A stretch of DNA of 62,493 nt, taken from the NCBI RefSeq assembly GCF_032854445.1, contig NW_027018186.1, positions 1-62,493 of the forward strand, read 5' to 3'. The notes under the pieces are model-generated. The model was given only the letters and a program-made list of their open reading frames with translations, searched no databases and was not told the DNA's origin. A program made the position numbers and the translations under genes. The stretch's first letter is position 1. Every line of letters begins with the position of its first letter. Origin of the DNA: Liolophura sinensis. Its lineage: Eukaryota; Mollusca; Polyplacophora; Chitonida; Chitonidae. This document shows, in pieces, positions 13,047 through 26,379 of the stretch.

Positions 13047-13165
13047 CTGTTCCAATGCTGCTGGTAAGAGGCTAATCCGACGTATTTTGTGACGAGAAAT
13101 CGAATGGTGCAAACCGCGTTGCTCTCCGACCAATACTTTTGGCTGTAGCCACAAATGAATAATCA

Positions 13166-16100
13166 ATGATGTCAAGATCACGTGCCCACCAACGGCTCTT
13201 ACTCCATGGAAACCAAGGAAATTTGCAATTTTTCAACAGCTGGAGATGCCTGGCCCAATTGCGCATCCTTTGGCACCTTATTGATGTGGGTCAGTGTTCA
13301 ATTGTACTTTTCACAGCGTATTGTATCAAGTACCTTGTGTTTTTTTTATATACAAATGGTGTGGTTTTTCTACATGTAGATAAAGACATTGAGATTGTCT
13401 TCGACTTAGAAGTAAGACATTTGCTGGGTAAGTTAAATGGGCTTGGCCCAAAGATTTGACGTCGTCTGGGCTACCGAAGGGCACATAACTTATAATGAAA
13501 AGTTGAATATAGTAATGACCAGTCGCGATTGTACATAGTTGATGTAGCCGATTTCAATTCGCAAAAAGACCAGGCAAAAATCCAAAAGTAGAAAAACTGT
13601 TCCAATGCTGCTGGTAAGAGGCTAATCCGACGTATTTTGTGACGAGAAATCGAATGGTGCAAACCGCGTTGCTCTCCGACCAATACTTTTGGCTGTAGCC
13701 ACAAATGAATAATCAATGATGTCAAGATCACGTGCCCACCAACGGTTCTTACTTCATGGAAACCAAGGAAATTTGCAATTTTTCAACAGCTGGAGATGCC
13801 TGGCCCAATTGCGCATCCTTTGGCACCTTATTTATGTGGGTTAGTGTTCAATTGTACTTTTCACAGCGGATTGTATCAAGTACCTTTTGTTTTTTTTATA
13901 TACAAATGGTGTGGTTTTTCTACATGTAGATAAAGACATTGAGTTTGTCTTCGACTTAGAAGTAAGACATTTGCTGGGTGAGTTAAATGGGCTTGGCCCA
14001 AAGATTTGACGTCGTCTGGGCTACCGAAGGGCACATAACTTATAATGAAAAGTTGAATATAGTAATGACCAGTCGCGATTGTACATAGTTAATGTAGCCG
14101 ATTTCAATTCGCAAAAAGAACAGGCAAAAATCCAAAAGTAGAAAAACTGTTCCAATGCTGCTGGTAAGAGGCTAATCCGACGTATTTTGTGACGAGAAAT
14201 CGAATGGTGCAAACCGCGTTGCTCTCCGACCAATACTTTTGGCTGTAGCCACAAATGAATAATCAATGATGTCAAGATCACGTGCCCAGCAACGGCTCTT
14301 ACTCCATGGAAACCAAGGAAATTTGCAATTTTTCAACAGCTGGAGATGCCTGGCCCAATTGCGCATCCTTTGGCACCTTATTGATGTGGGTCAGTGTTCA
14401 ATTGTACTTTTTACAGCGGATTGTATCAAGTACCTTTTGTTTTTTTTGATATACAAATGGTGTGGTTTTTCTACATGTAGATAAAGACATTGAGTTTGTC
14501 TTCGACTTAGAAGTAAGACATTTGCTAGGTGATTTAAATGGGCTTGGCCCAAAGAATTGACGTCGTCTGGGCTACCGAAGGGTACATAACTTATAATGAA
14601 AAGTTAAATATAGTAATGACCAGTCGCGATTGTACATAGTTAATGTAGCCGATTTCAATTCGCAAAAAGACCAGGCAAAAATCCAAAAGTAGAAAAACTG
14701 TTCCAATGCTGCTGGTAAGAGTCTAATCCGACGTATTTTGTGACGAGAAATCGAATGGTGCAAACCGCGTTGCTTTCCGACCAATACTTTTGGCTGTAGC
14801 CACAAATGAATAATCAATGATGTCAAGATCACGTGCCCAGCAACGGCTCTTACTCCATGGAAACCAAAAAAATTTGCAATTTTTCAACAGCTGGAGATGC
14901 CTGGCCCAATTGCGCATCCTTTGGCACCTTATTGATGTGGGTCAGTGTTCAATTGTACTTTTCACAGCGGATTGTATCAAGTACCTTGTGTTTTTTTTAT
15001 ATACAAATGGTGTGGTTTTTCTACATGTAGATAAAGATATTGAGATTGTCTTCGACTTAGAAGTAAGACATTTGCTGGGTGAGTTAAATGGGCTTGGCCC
15101 AAAGATTTGACGTCGTCTGGGCTACCGAAGGGCACATAACTTATAATGAAAAGTTGAATATAGTAATGACCAGTCGCGATTGTACATAGTTGATGTAGCC
15201 GATTTCAATTCGCAAAAAGACCAGGCAAAAATCCAAAAGTAGAAAAACTGTTCCAATGCTGCTGGTAAGAGGCTAATCCGACGTATTTTGTGACGAGAAA
15301 TCGAATGGTGCAAACCGCGCTGCTCTCCGACCAATACTTTTGGCTGTAGCCACAAATGAATAATCAATGATGTCAAGATCACGTGCCCAGCAACGGTTCT
15401 TACTCCATGGAAACCAAGGAAATTTGCAATTTTTCAACAGCTGGAGATGCCTGGCCCAATTGCGCATCCTTTGGCACCTTATTGATGTGGGTCAGTGTTC
15501 AATTGTACTTTTTACAGCGGATTGTATCAAGTACCTTTTGTTTTTTTTATATACAAATGGTGTGGTTTTTCTACATGTAGATAAAGACATTGAGTTTGTC
15601 TTCGACTTAGAAGTAAGACATTTGCTGGGTGAGTTAAATGGGCTTGGCCCAAAGATTTGACGTCGTCTGGGCTACCGAAGGGCACATAACTTATAATGAA
15701 AAGTTGAATATAGTAATGACCAGTCGCGATTGTACATAGTTAATGTAGCCGATTTCAACTCGCAAAAAGAACAGGCAAAAATCCAAAAGTAGAAAAACTG
15801 TTCCAATGCTGCTGGTAAGAGGCTAATCCGACGTATTTTGTGACAAGAAATCGAATGGTGCAAACCGCGTGGCTCTCCGACCAATACTTTTGGCTGTAGC
15901 CACAAATGAATAATCAATGATGTCAAGATCACGTGCCCAGCAACGGCTCTTACTCCATGGAAACCAAGGAAATTTGCAATTTTTCAACAGCTGGAGATGC
16001 CTGGCCCAATTGCGCATCCTTTGGCACCTTATTGATGTGGGTCAGTGTTCAATTGTACTTTTTACAGCGGATTGTATCAAGTACCTTTTGTTTTTTTTGA

Positions 16101-18119
16101 TATACAAATGGTGTGGTTTTTCTACATGTAGATAAAGACATTGAGTTTGTCTTCGACTTAGAAGTAAGACATTTGCTAGGTGATTTAAATGGGCTTGGCC
16201 CAAAGAATTGACGTCGTCTGGGCTACCGAAGGGTACATAACTTCTAATAAAAAGTTAAATATAGTAATGACCAGTCGCGATTGTACATAGTTAATGTAGC
16301 CGATTTCAATTCGCAAAAAGACCAGGCAAAAATCCAAAAGTAGAAAAACTGTTCCAATGCTGCTGGTAAGAGTCTAATCCGACGTATTTTGTGACGAGAA
16401 ATCGAATGGTGCAAACCGCGTTGCTTTCCGACCAATACTTTTGGCTGTAGCCACAAATGAATAATCAATGATGTCAAGATCACGTGCCCACCAACGGCTC
16501 TTACTCCATGGAAACCAAGGAAATTTGCAATTTTTCAACAGCTGGAGATGCCTGGCCCAATTGCGCATCCTTTGGCACCTTATTGATGTGGGTCAGTGTT
16601 CAATTGTACTTTTTACAGCGGATTGTATCAAGTACCTTGTGTTTTTTTTATATACAAATGGTGTGGTTTTTCTACATGTAGATAAAGATATTGAGATTGT
16701 TTTCGACTTAGAAGTAAGACATTTGCTGGGTGAGTTAAATGGGCTTGGCCCAAAGATTTGACGTCGTCTGGGCTACCGAAGGGCACATAACTTATAATGA
16801 AAAGTTGAATATAGTAATGACCAGTCGCGATTGTACATAGTTGATGTAGCCGATTTCAATTCGCAAAAAGACCAGGCAAAAATCCAAAAGTAGAAAAACT
16901 GTTCCAATGCTGCTGGTAAGAGGCTAATCCGACGTATTTTGTGACGAGAAATCGAATGGTGCAAACCGCGTTGCTCTCCGACCAATACTTTTGGCTGTAG
17001 CCACAAATGAATAATCAATGATGTCAAGATCACGTGCCCAGCAACGGCTCTTACTCCATGGAAACCAAGGAAATTTGCAATTTTTCAACAGCTGGAGATG
17101 CCTGGCCTAATTGCGCATCCTTTGGCATCTTATTGATGTGGGTCAGTGTTCAATTGTACTTTTTACAGCGGATTGTATCAAGTACCTTTTGTTTTTTTTT
17201 GATATACAAATGGTGTGGTTTTTCTACATGTAGATAAAGACATTGAGATTGTCTTCGACTTAGAAGTAAGACATTTGCTGGGTGAGTTAAATGGGCTTGG
17301 CCCAAAGATTTGACGTCGTCTGGGCTACCGAAGGGCACATAACTTATAATGAAAAGTTGAATATAGTAATGACCAGTCGCGATTGTACATAGTTAATGTA
17401 GCCGATTTCAATTCGCAAAAAGACCAGGCAAAAATCCAAAAGTAGAAAAACTGTTCCAATGCTGCTGGTAAGAGGCTAATCCGACGTATTTTGTGACGAG
17501 AAATCGAATGGTGCAAACCGCGTTGCTCTCCGACCAATACTTTTGGCTGTAGCCACAAATGAATAATCAATGATGTCAAGATCACGTGCCCAGCAACGGC
17601 TCTTACTCCATGGAAACCAAGGAAATTTGCAATTTTTCAACAGCTGGAGATGCCTGGCCCAATTGCGCATCCTTTGGCATCTTATTGATGTGGGTCAGTG
17701 TTCAATTGTACTTTTCACAGCGGATTGTATCAAGTACCTTGTGTTTTTTTTATATACAAATGGTGTGGTTTTTCTACATGTAGATAAAGACATTGAGTTT
17801 GTCTTCGACTTAGAAGTAAGACATTTGCTGGGTGAGTTAAATGGGCTTGGCCCAAAGATTTGACGTCGTCTGGGCTACCGAAGGGCACATAACTTATAAT
17901 GAAAAGTTGAATATAGTAATGACCAGTCGCGATTGTACATAGTTAATGTAGCCGATTTCAATTCGCAAAAAGAACAGGCAAAAATCCAAAAGTAGAAAAA
18001 CTGTTCCAATGCTGCTGGTAAGAGGCTAATCCGACGTATTTTGTGACGAGAAATCGAATGGTGCAAACCGCGTTGCTCTCCGACCAATACTTTTGGCTGT
18101 AGCCACAAAAGAATAATCA
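13166..18119 (+). repeat. 11-unit block duplication, copy 2 (units 24-32)
   Basis: This is the partner of the block at 7111-12063, with the same rare variants in the same order. Private differences include gggtaagtta near 13428, accaaaaaaat near 14867, a c-to-t change making cctggccta near 17106, and ttctaataaaa near 16243. These arose after the duplication or show later conversion. Units 26 and 29 (14266 and 15917) also repeat each other 1651 bp apart, exactly as units 15 and 18 do, so a 3-unit period existed before the 11-unit duplication. Confidence 0.88.
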
Positions 18120-18668
18120 ATGATGTCAAGATCACGTGCCCAGCAACGGTTCTTACTCCATGGAAACCAAGGAAATTTGCAATTTTTCAACAGCTGGAGA
18201 TGCCTGGCCCAATTGCGCATCCTTTGGCACCTTATTGATGTGGGTCAGTGTTCAATTGTACTTTTTACAGCGGATTGTATCAAGTACCTTGTGTTTTTTT
18301 ATATACAAATGGTGTGGTTTTTCTACATGTAGATAAAGACATTGAGTTTGTCTTCGACTTAGAAGTAAGACATTTGCTGGGTGAGTTAAATGGGCTTGGC
18401 CCAAAGATTTGACGTCGTCTGGGCTACCGAAGGGCACATAACTTATAATGAAAAGTTGAATATAGTAATGACCAGTCGCGATTGTACATAGTTAATGTAG
18501 CCGATTTCAATTCGCAAAAAGACCAGGCAAAAATCCAAAAGTAGAAAAACTGTTCCAATGCTGCTGGTAAGAGGCTAATCCGACGTATTTTGTGACGAGA
18601 AATCGAATGGTGCAAACCGCGTTGCTCTCCGACCAACACTTTTGGCTGTAGCCACAAATGAATAATCA

Positions 18669-20874
18669 ATGATGTCAAGATCACGTGACCACCAACGGCT
18701 CTTACTCCATGGAAACCAAGGAAATTTTGCAATTTTTCAACAGCTGGAGATGCCTGGCCCAATTGCGCATCCTTTGACACCTTATTGATGTGGGTCAGTG
18801 TTCAATTGTACTTTTTACAGCGGATTGTATCAAGTACCTTTTGTTTTTTTTGATATACAAATGGTGTGGTTTTTCTACATGTAGATAAAGACATTGAGAT
18901 TGTCTTCGACTTAGAAGTAAGACATTTGCTGGGTGAGTTAAATGGGCTTGGCCCAAAGATTTGACGTTGTCTGGGCTACCGAAGGGCACATAACTTATAA
19001 TGAAAAGTTGAATATAGTAATGACCAGTCGCGATTGTACATAGTTAATGTAGCCGATTTCAATTCGCAAAAAGAACAGGCAAAAATCCAAAAGTAGAAAA
19101 ACTGTTCCAATGCTGCTGGTAAGAGGCTAATCCGACGTATTTTGTGACGAGAAATCGAATGGTGCAAACCGCGTTGCTCTCCGACCAATACTTTTGGCTG
19201 TAGCCACAAATGAATAATCAATGATGTCAAGATCACGTGCCCAGCAACGGCTCTTACTCCATGGAAACCAAGGAAATTTGCAATTTTTCAACAGCTGGAG
19301 ATGCCTGGCCCAATTGCGCATCGATTTGGCATCTTATTGATGTGGGTCAGTGTTCAATTGTATTTTTTACAGCGGATTGTATCAAGTACCTTTTGTTTTT
19401 TTTTGATATACAAATGGTGTGGTTTTTCTACATGTAGATAAAGACATTGAGTTTGTCTTCGACTTAGAAGTAAGACATTTGCTGGGTGAGCTAAATGGGC
19501 TTGGCCAAAGATTTGACGTCGTCTGGGCTACCGAAGGGCACATAACTTATAATGAAAAGTTGAATATAGTAATGACCAGTCGCGATTGTACATAGTTAAT
19601 GTAGCCGATTTCAATTCGCAAAAAGACCAGGCAAAAATCCAAAAGTAGAAAAACTGTTCCAATGCTGCTGGTAAGAGGCTAATCCGACGTATTTTGTGAC
19701 GAGAAATCGAATGGTGCAAACCGCGTTGCTCTCCGACCAATACTTTTGGCTGTAGCCACAAATGAATAATCAATGATGTCAAGATCACGTGCCCAGCAAC
19801 GGCTCTTACTCCATGGAAACCAAGGAAATTTGCAATTTTTCAACAGCTGGAGATGCCTGGCCCAATTGCGCATCCTTTGGCACCTTATTGATGTGGGTCA
19901 GTGTTCAATTGTACTTTTTACAGCGGATTGTATCATGTACCTTTTGTTTTTTTTTGATATACAAATGGTGTGGTTTTTCTACATGTAGATAAAGACATTG
20001 AGTTTGTCTTCGACTTAGAAGTAAGACATTTGCTGGGTGAGTTAAATGGGCTTGGCCCAAAGATTTGACGTCGTCTGGGCTACCAAAGGGCACATAACTT
20101 ATAATGAAAAGTTGAATATAGTAATGACCAGTCGCGATTGTACATAGTTAATGTAGCCGATTTCAATTCGCAACAAGAACAGGCAAAAATCCAAAAGTAG
20201 AAAAACTGTTCCAATGCTGCTGGTAAGAGGCTAATCCGACGTATTTTGTGACGAGAAATCGAATGGTGCAAACCGCGTTGCTCTCCGACCAATACTATTG
20301 GCTGTAGCCACAAATGAATAATCAATGATGTCAAGATCACGTGCCCAGCAACGGCTCTTACTCCATGGAAACCAAGGAAATTTGCAATTTTTCAACAGCT
20401 GGAGATGCCTGGCCCAATTGCGCATCCTTTGGCATCTTATTGATGTGGGTCAGTGTTCAATTGTACTTTTCACAGCGGATTGTATCAAGTACCTTGTGTT
20501 TTTTTTATATACAAATGGTGTGGTTTTTCTACATGTAGATAAAGACATTGAGTTTGTCTTCGACTTAGAAGTAAGACATTTGCTGGGTGAGTTAAATGGG
20601 CTTGGCCCAAAGATTTGACGTCGTCTGGGCTACCGAAGGGCACATAACTTATAATGAAAAGTTGAATATAGTAATGACCAGTCGCGATTGTACATAGTTA
20701 ATGTAGCCGATTTCAATTCGCAAAAAGAACAGGCAAAAATCCAAAAGTAGAAAAACTGTTCCAATGCTGCTGGTAAGAGGCTAATCCGACGTATTTTGTG
20801 ACGAGAAATCGAATGGTGCAAACCGCGTTGCTCTCCGACCAATACTTTTGGCTGTAGCCACAAATGAATAATCA
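18669..20874 (+). repeat. 14-unit-spaced block, copy 2 (units 34-37)
   Basis: Partner of 10962-13165. Private changes include cacgtgacc with accaacggc and a run-length insertion (aaattttgc) in unit 34, catcgatttggc near 19320 in unit 35, and caacaagaac with actattggc just before unit 37. The last two are shared with unit 39 and so predate the dimer duplication that follows. Confidence 0.78.
19773..20874 (+). repeat. Dimer duplication, copy 1 (units 36-37, 1102 bp)
   Basis: Units 36-37 and 38-39 share four rare variants in order at a constant 1102 bp: tcatgtacc, taccaaagg, caacaag (20171 and 21273) and actattggc. Unit 36 has ggctctt where unit 38 has ggttctt, so the duplication boundary lies just inside the start of these units. 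Confidence 0.85.
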
Positions 20875-21976
20875 ATGATGTCAAGATCACGTGCCCAGCA
20901 ACGGTTCTTACTCCATGGAAACCAAGGAAATTTGCAATTTTTCAACAGCTGGAGATGCCTGGCCCAATTGCGCATCCTTTGGCACCTTATTGATGTGGGT
21001 CAGTGTTCAATTGTACTTTTTACAGCGGATTGTATCATGTACCTTTTGTTTTTTTTTGATATACAAATGGTGTGGTTTTTCTACATGTAGATAAAGACAT
21101 TGAGTTTGTCTTCGACTTAGAAGTAAGACATTTGCTGGGTGAGTTAAATGGGCTTGGCCCAAAGATTTGACGTCGTCTGGGCTACCAAAGGGCACATAAC
21201 TTATAATGAAAAGTTGAATATAGTAATGACCAGTCGCGATTGTACATAGTTAATGTAGCCGATTTCAATTCGCAACAAGAACAGGCAAAAATCCAAAAGT
21301 AGAAAAACTGTTCCAATGCTGCTGGTAAGAGGCTAATCCGACGTATTTTGTGACGAGAAATCGAATGGTGCAAACCGCGTTGCTCTCCGACCAATACTAT
21401 TGGCTGTAGCCACAAATGAATAATCAATGATGTCAAGATCACGTGCCCAGCAACGGCTCTTACTCCATGGAAACCAAGGAAATTTGCAATTTTTCAACAG
21501 CTGGAGATGCCTGGCCCAATTGCGCATCCTTTGGCATCTTATTGATGTGGGTCAGTGTTCAATTGTACTTTTCACAGCGGATTGTATCAAGTACCTTGTG
21601 TTTTTTTTATATACAAATGGTGTGGTTTTTCTACATGTAGATAAAGACATTGAGTTTGTCTTCGACTTAGAAGTAAGACATTTGCTGGGTGAGTTAAATG
21701 GGCTTGGCCCAAAGATTTGACGTCGTCTGGGCTACCGAAGGGCACATAACTTATAATGAAAAGTTGAATATAGTAATGACCAGTCGCGATTGTACATAGT
21801 TAATGTAGCCGATTTCAATTCGCAAAAAGAACAGGCAAAAATCCAAAAGTAGAAAAACTGTTCCAATGCTGCTGGTAAGAGGCTAATCCGACGTATTTTG
21901 TGACGAGAAATCGAATGGTGCAAACCGCGTTGCTCTCCGACCAATACTTTTGGCTGTAGCCACAAATGAATAATCA
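20875..21976 (+). repeat. Dimer duplication, copy 2 (units 38-39, 1102 bp)
   Basis: Partner of 19773-20874. The ggttctt variant at the start of unit 38 recurs in unit 40 (21977), which suggests that the junction of the tandem dimer lies within the first 100-200 bp of the unit. Confidence 0.85.
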
Positions 21977-24900
21977 ATGATGTCAAGATCACGTGCCCAG
22001 CAACGGTTCTTACTCCATGGAAACCAAGGAAATTTGCAATTTTTCAACAGCTGGAGATGCCTGGCCCAATTGCGCATCCTTTGGCACCTTATTGATGTGG
22101 GTCAGTGTTCAATTGTACTTTTTACAGCGGATTGTATCAAGTACCTTGTGTTTTTTTTATATACAAATGGTGTGGTTTTTCTACATGTAGATAAAGACAT
22201 TGAGTTTGTCTTCGACTTAGAAGTAAGACATTTGCAGGGTGAGTTAAATGGGCTTGGCCCAAAGATTTGACGTCGTCTGGGCTACCGAAGGGCACATAAC
22301 TTATAATGAAAAGTTGAATATAGTAATGACCAGTCGCGATTGTACATAGTTAATGTAGCCGATTTCAATTCGCAAAAAGACCAGGCAAAAATCCAAAAGT
22401 AGAAAAACTGTTCCAATGCTGCTGGTAAGAGGCTAATCCGACGTATTTTGTGACGAGAAATCGAATGGTGCAAACCGCGTTGCTCTCTGACCAATACTTT
22501 TGGCTGTAGCCACAAATGAATAATCAATGATGTCAAGATCACGTGCCCAGCAACGGCTCTTAATCCATGGAAACCAAGGAAATTTGCAATTTTTCAACAG
22601 CTGGAGATGCCTGGCCCAATTGCGCATCCTTTGGCATCTTATTGATGTGGGTCAGTGTTCAATTGTACTTTTTACAGCGGATTGTATCAAGTACCTTTTG
22701 TTTTTTTTGATATACAAATGGTGTGGTTTTTTCTACATGTAGATAAAGACATTGAGTTTGTCTTCGACTTAGAAGTAAGACATTTGCTGGGTGAGCTAAA
22801 TGGGCTTGGCCCAAAGAATTGACGTCGTCTGGGCTACCGAAGGGCACATAACTTATAATGAAAAGTTGAATATAGTAATGACCAGTCGCGATTGTACATA
22901 GTTAATGTAGCCGATTTCAATTCGCAAAAAGACCAGGCAAAAATCCAAAAGTAGAAAAACTGTTCCAATGCTGCTGGTAAGAGGCTAATCCGACGTATTT
23001 TGTGACGAGAAATCGAATGGTGCAAACCGCGTTGCTCTCCGACCAATACTTTTGGCTGTAGCCACAAATGAATAATCAATGATGTCAAGATCACGTGCCC
23101 AGCAACGGCTCTTACTCCATGGAAACCAAGGAAATTTGCAATTTTTCAACAGCTGGAGATGCCTGGCCCAATTGCGCATCCTTTGGCACCTTATTGATGT
23201 GGGTCAGTGTTCAATTGTACTTTTTACAGCGGATTGTATCATGTACCTTTTGTTTTTTTTTGATATACAAATGGTGTGGTTTTTCTACATGTAGATAAAG
23301 ACATTGAGTTTGTCTTCGACTTAGAAGTAAGACATTTGCTGGGTGAGTTAAATGGGCTTGGCCCAAAGATTTGACGTCGTCTGGGCTACCGAAGGGCACA
23401 TAACTTATAATGAAAAGTTGAATATAGTAATGACCAGTCGCGATTGTACATAGTTAATGTAGCCGATTTCAATTCGCAAAAAGAACAGGCAAAAATCCAA
23501 AAGTAGAAAAACTGTTCCAATGCTGCTGGTAAGAGGCTAATCCGACATATTTTGTGACGAGAAATCGAATGGTGCAAACCGCGTTGCTCTCCGACCAATA
23601 CTTTTGGCTGTAGCCACAAATGAATAATCAATGATGTCAAGATCACGTGCCCAGCAACGGTTCTTACTCCATGGAAACCAAGGAAATTTGCAATTTTTCA
23701 ACAGCTGGAGATGCCTGGCCCAATTGCGCATCTTTTGGCACCTTATTGATGTGGGTCAGTGTTCAATTGTACTTTTTACAGCAGACTGTATCAAGTACCT
23801 TGTGTTTTTTTATAAACAAATGGTGTGGTTTTTCTACATGTAGATAAAGACATTGAGTTTGTCTTCGACTTAGGAGTAAGACATTTGCTGGGTGAGTTAA
23901 ATGGGCTTGGCCCAAAGACTTGACGTCGTCTGGGCTACCGAAGGGCACATAACTTATAATGAAAGGCTGAATATAGTAATGACCAGTCGCGATTGTACAT
24001 AGTTAATGTAGCCGATTTCAATTAGCAAAAAAACCAGGCAAAAATCCAAAAGTGGAAAAACTGTTCCAATGCTGCTGGTAAGAGGCTAATCCGACGTATT
24101 TTGTGACGAGAAATCGAATGGTGCAAACCACGTTGCTCTCCGACCAATACTTTTGGCTGTAGCCACAAATGAATAATCAATGATGTCAAGATCACGTGCC
24201 CAGCAACGGCTCTTACTCCATGGAAACCAAGGAAATTTGCAATTTTTCAACAGCTGGAGATGCCTGGCCCAATTCCGCATCCTTTGGCACCTTATTGATG
24301 TGGGTCAGTGTTCAATTGTACTTTTTACAGCGGATTGTATGAAGTACCTTTTGTTTTTTTTGATATGCAAATGGTGTGGTTTTTCTACATGTAGATAAAG
24401 ACATTGAGTTTGTCTTCGACTTAGAAGTAAGACATTTGCTGGGTGAGATAAATAGGCTTGGCCCAAAGATTTGACGTCGTCTGGGCTACCGAAGGGCACA
24501 TAACTTATAATGAAAAGTTGAATATAGTAATGACCAGTCGCGATTGTACATAGTTAATGTAGCCGATTTCAATTCGCAAAAAGACCAGGCAAAAATCCAA
24601 AAGTAGAAAAACTGTTCCAATGCTGCTGGTAAGAGGCTAATCCGACGTATTTTGTGACGAGAAATTGAAAGGTGCAAACCGCGTTGCTTTCCGAGCAATA
24701 CTTTTGGCTGTAGCCACAAATGAATAATCAATGATGTCAAGATCACGTGCCCAGCAACGGCTCTTACTCCATGGAAACCAAGGAAATTTGCAATTTTTCA
24801 ACAGCTGGAGATGCCTGGCCCAATTGCGCATCCTTTGGCACCTTATTGATGTGGGTCAGTGTTCAATTGTACTTTTTACAGCGGATTGTATCAAGTACCT

Positions 24901-25279
24901 TTTGTTTTTTTATATACAAATGGTGTGGTTTTTCTACATGTAGATAAAGACATTGAGTTTGTCTTCGACTTAGAAGTAAGACATTTGCTGGGTGAGTTAA
25001 ATGGGCTTGGCCCAAAGATTTGACGTCGTCTGGGCTACCGAAGGGCACATAACTTATAATGAAAAGTTGAATATAGTAATGACCAGTCGCGATTGTACAT
25101 AGTTAATGTAGCCGATTTCAATAAGCAAAAAGACCAGGCAAAAATCCAAAAGTGGGAAAACTGTTCCAATGCTGCTGGAATAAGTCTAATCCGACGTATT
25201 TTGTGACGAGAAATCGAATGGTGCAAACCGCGTTGCTCTCCGACCAATACTTTTGGCTGTAGCTACAAATGAATAATCA

Positions 25280-26379
25280 ATGATGTCAAGATCACGTGCC
25301 CAGCAACGGCTCTTACTCCATGGAAACCAAGGAAATTTGCAATTTTTCAACAGCTGGAGATGCCTGGCCCAATTGCGCATCCTTTGGCACCTTATTGATG
25401 TGGGTCAGTGTTCAATTGTACTTTTTACAGCGGATTGTATCAAGTACCTTGTGTTTTTTTTATATACAAATGGTGTGGTTTTTCTACATGTAGATAAAGA
25501 CATTGAGTTTGTCTTCGACTTAGAAGTAAGACATTTGCTGGGTGAGTTAATTGGGCTTGGCCCAAAGATTTGACGTCGTCTGGGCTACCGAAGGGCACAT
25601 AACTTATAATGAAAAGTTGAATATAGTAATGACCAGTCGCGATTGTACATAGTTAATGTAGCCGATTTCAATTCGCAAAAAGAACAGGCAAAAATCCAAA
25701 AGTAGAAAAACTGTTCCAATGCTGCTGGTAAGAGGCTAATCCGACGTATTTTGTGACGAGAAATCGAATGGTGCAAACCGCGTTGCTCTCCGACCAATAC
25801 TTTTGGCTGTAGCCACAAATGAATAATCAATGATGTCAAGATCACGTGCCCAGCAACGGCTCTTACTCCATGGAAACCAAGGAAATTTGCAATTTTTCAA
25901 CAGCTGGAGATGCCTGGCCCAATTGCGCATCCTTTGGCACCTTATTGATGTGGGTCAGTGTTCAATTGTACTTTTTACAGCGGATTGTATCAAGTACCTT
26001 GTGTTTTTTTATATACAAATGGTGCGGTTTTTTCTACATGTAGATAAAGACATTGAGTTTGTCTTCGACTTAGAAGTAAGACATTTGCTGGGTGAGTTAA
26101 ATGGGCTTGGCCCAAAGATTTGACGTCGTCTGGGCTACCGAAGGGCACATAACTTATAATGAAAAGTTGAATATAGTAATGACCAGTCGCGATTGTACAT
26201 AGTTAATGTAGCCGATTTCAATAAGCAAAAAGACCAGGCAAAAATCCAAAAGTGGGAAAACTGTTCCAATGCTGCTGGAATAAGTCTAATCCGACGTATT
26301 TTGTGACGAGAAATCGAATGGTGCAAACCGCGTTGCTCTCCGACCAATACTTTTGGCTGTAGCTACAAATGAATAATCA
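25280..26379 (+). repeat. Dimer duplication, copy 1 (units 46-47, 1100 bp)
   Basis: Units 46-47 and 48-49 are nearly identical at an offset of 1100 bp. Shared variants include agctacaaat upstream (25261 and 26361), aataagc (25121 and 26221), gagttaattggg at the end of units 46 and 48, and ggtgcgg in units 47 and 49. The few differences I see are one T in the tctac run near 26033 and gaagggaac near 26693. Confidence 0.88.

Larger units (their letters stand above)
10962..13165 (+). repeat. 14-unit-spaced block, copy 1 (units 20-23)
   Basis: Units 20-23 match units 34-37 at offsets of 7707-7709 bp. Shared variants are gaccaacac (10926 and 18633 regions), gagattgtc after units 20 and 34, catcttattg in units 21 and 35, tcatgtacc in units 22 and 36, and taccaaagg before units 23 and 37. 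Units 20-21 also resemble units 31-32, so this stretch took part in two separate exchanges. Confidence 0.8.
12616..13165 (+). repeat. Representative A-type monomer (unit 23, 550 bp)
   Basis: This unit is a typical copy, useful as a reference, and differs from the common form mainly by gtccagg in place of gaccagg near 13019. From its first base it holds, in order: an E-box/CDEI-like site, an NcoI-type ccatgg, a conserved block around the imperfect dyad centred on tttgcaa at 12668-12684, two caattg sites, a T8 run next to tatata, a CRE-like tgacgtcg, the A-tract cluster at 13013-13046, and a CpG-rich segment. A hand count over 12601-13140 gives 218 G+C in 540 bases (40%) and 19 CpG against about 22 expected. 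Both strands have short open frames (up to 97 codons plus, 86 codons minus). These are treated as chance frames because the T-run length shifts the plus frame between units. Confidence 0.9.

Noticed and set aside
12616-13165. Hammerhead ribozyme core, as found in some satellites
   Set aside because: The ctgatga plus gaaa core arrangement is not present on either strand of the monomer.
12616-13165. Shorter internal sub-repeat within the 550 bp monomer
   Set aside because: Only scattered short matches such as attgtac and ttgatgt recur inside the unit; no consistent half- or third-unit periodicity is seen.
12921-13181. Minus-strand 86-codon frame recurring in most units
   Set aside because: It spans the monomer junction, overlaps other frames on both strands, matches no family I know, and varies by amino-acid-changing and silent differences alike. 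Homogenisation explains its persistence.
18424-18780. Minus-strand frame of 118 codons
   Set aside because: It is produced by one extra T in unit 34 that fuses two shorter frames found separately in other units.
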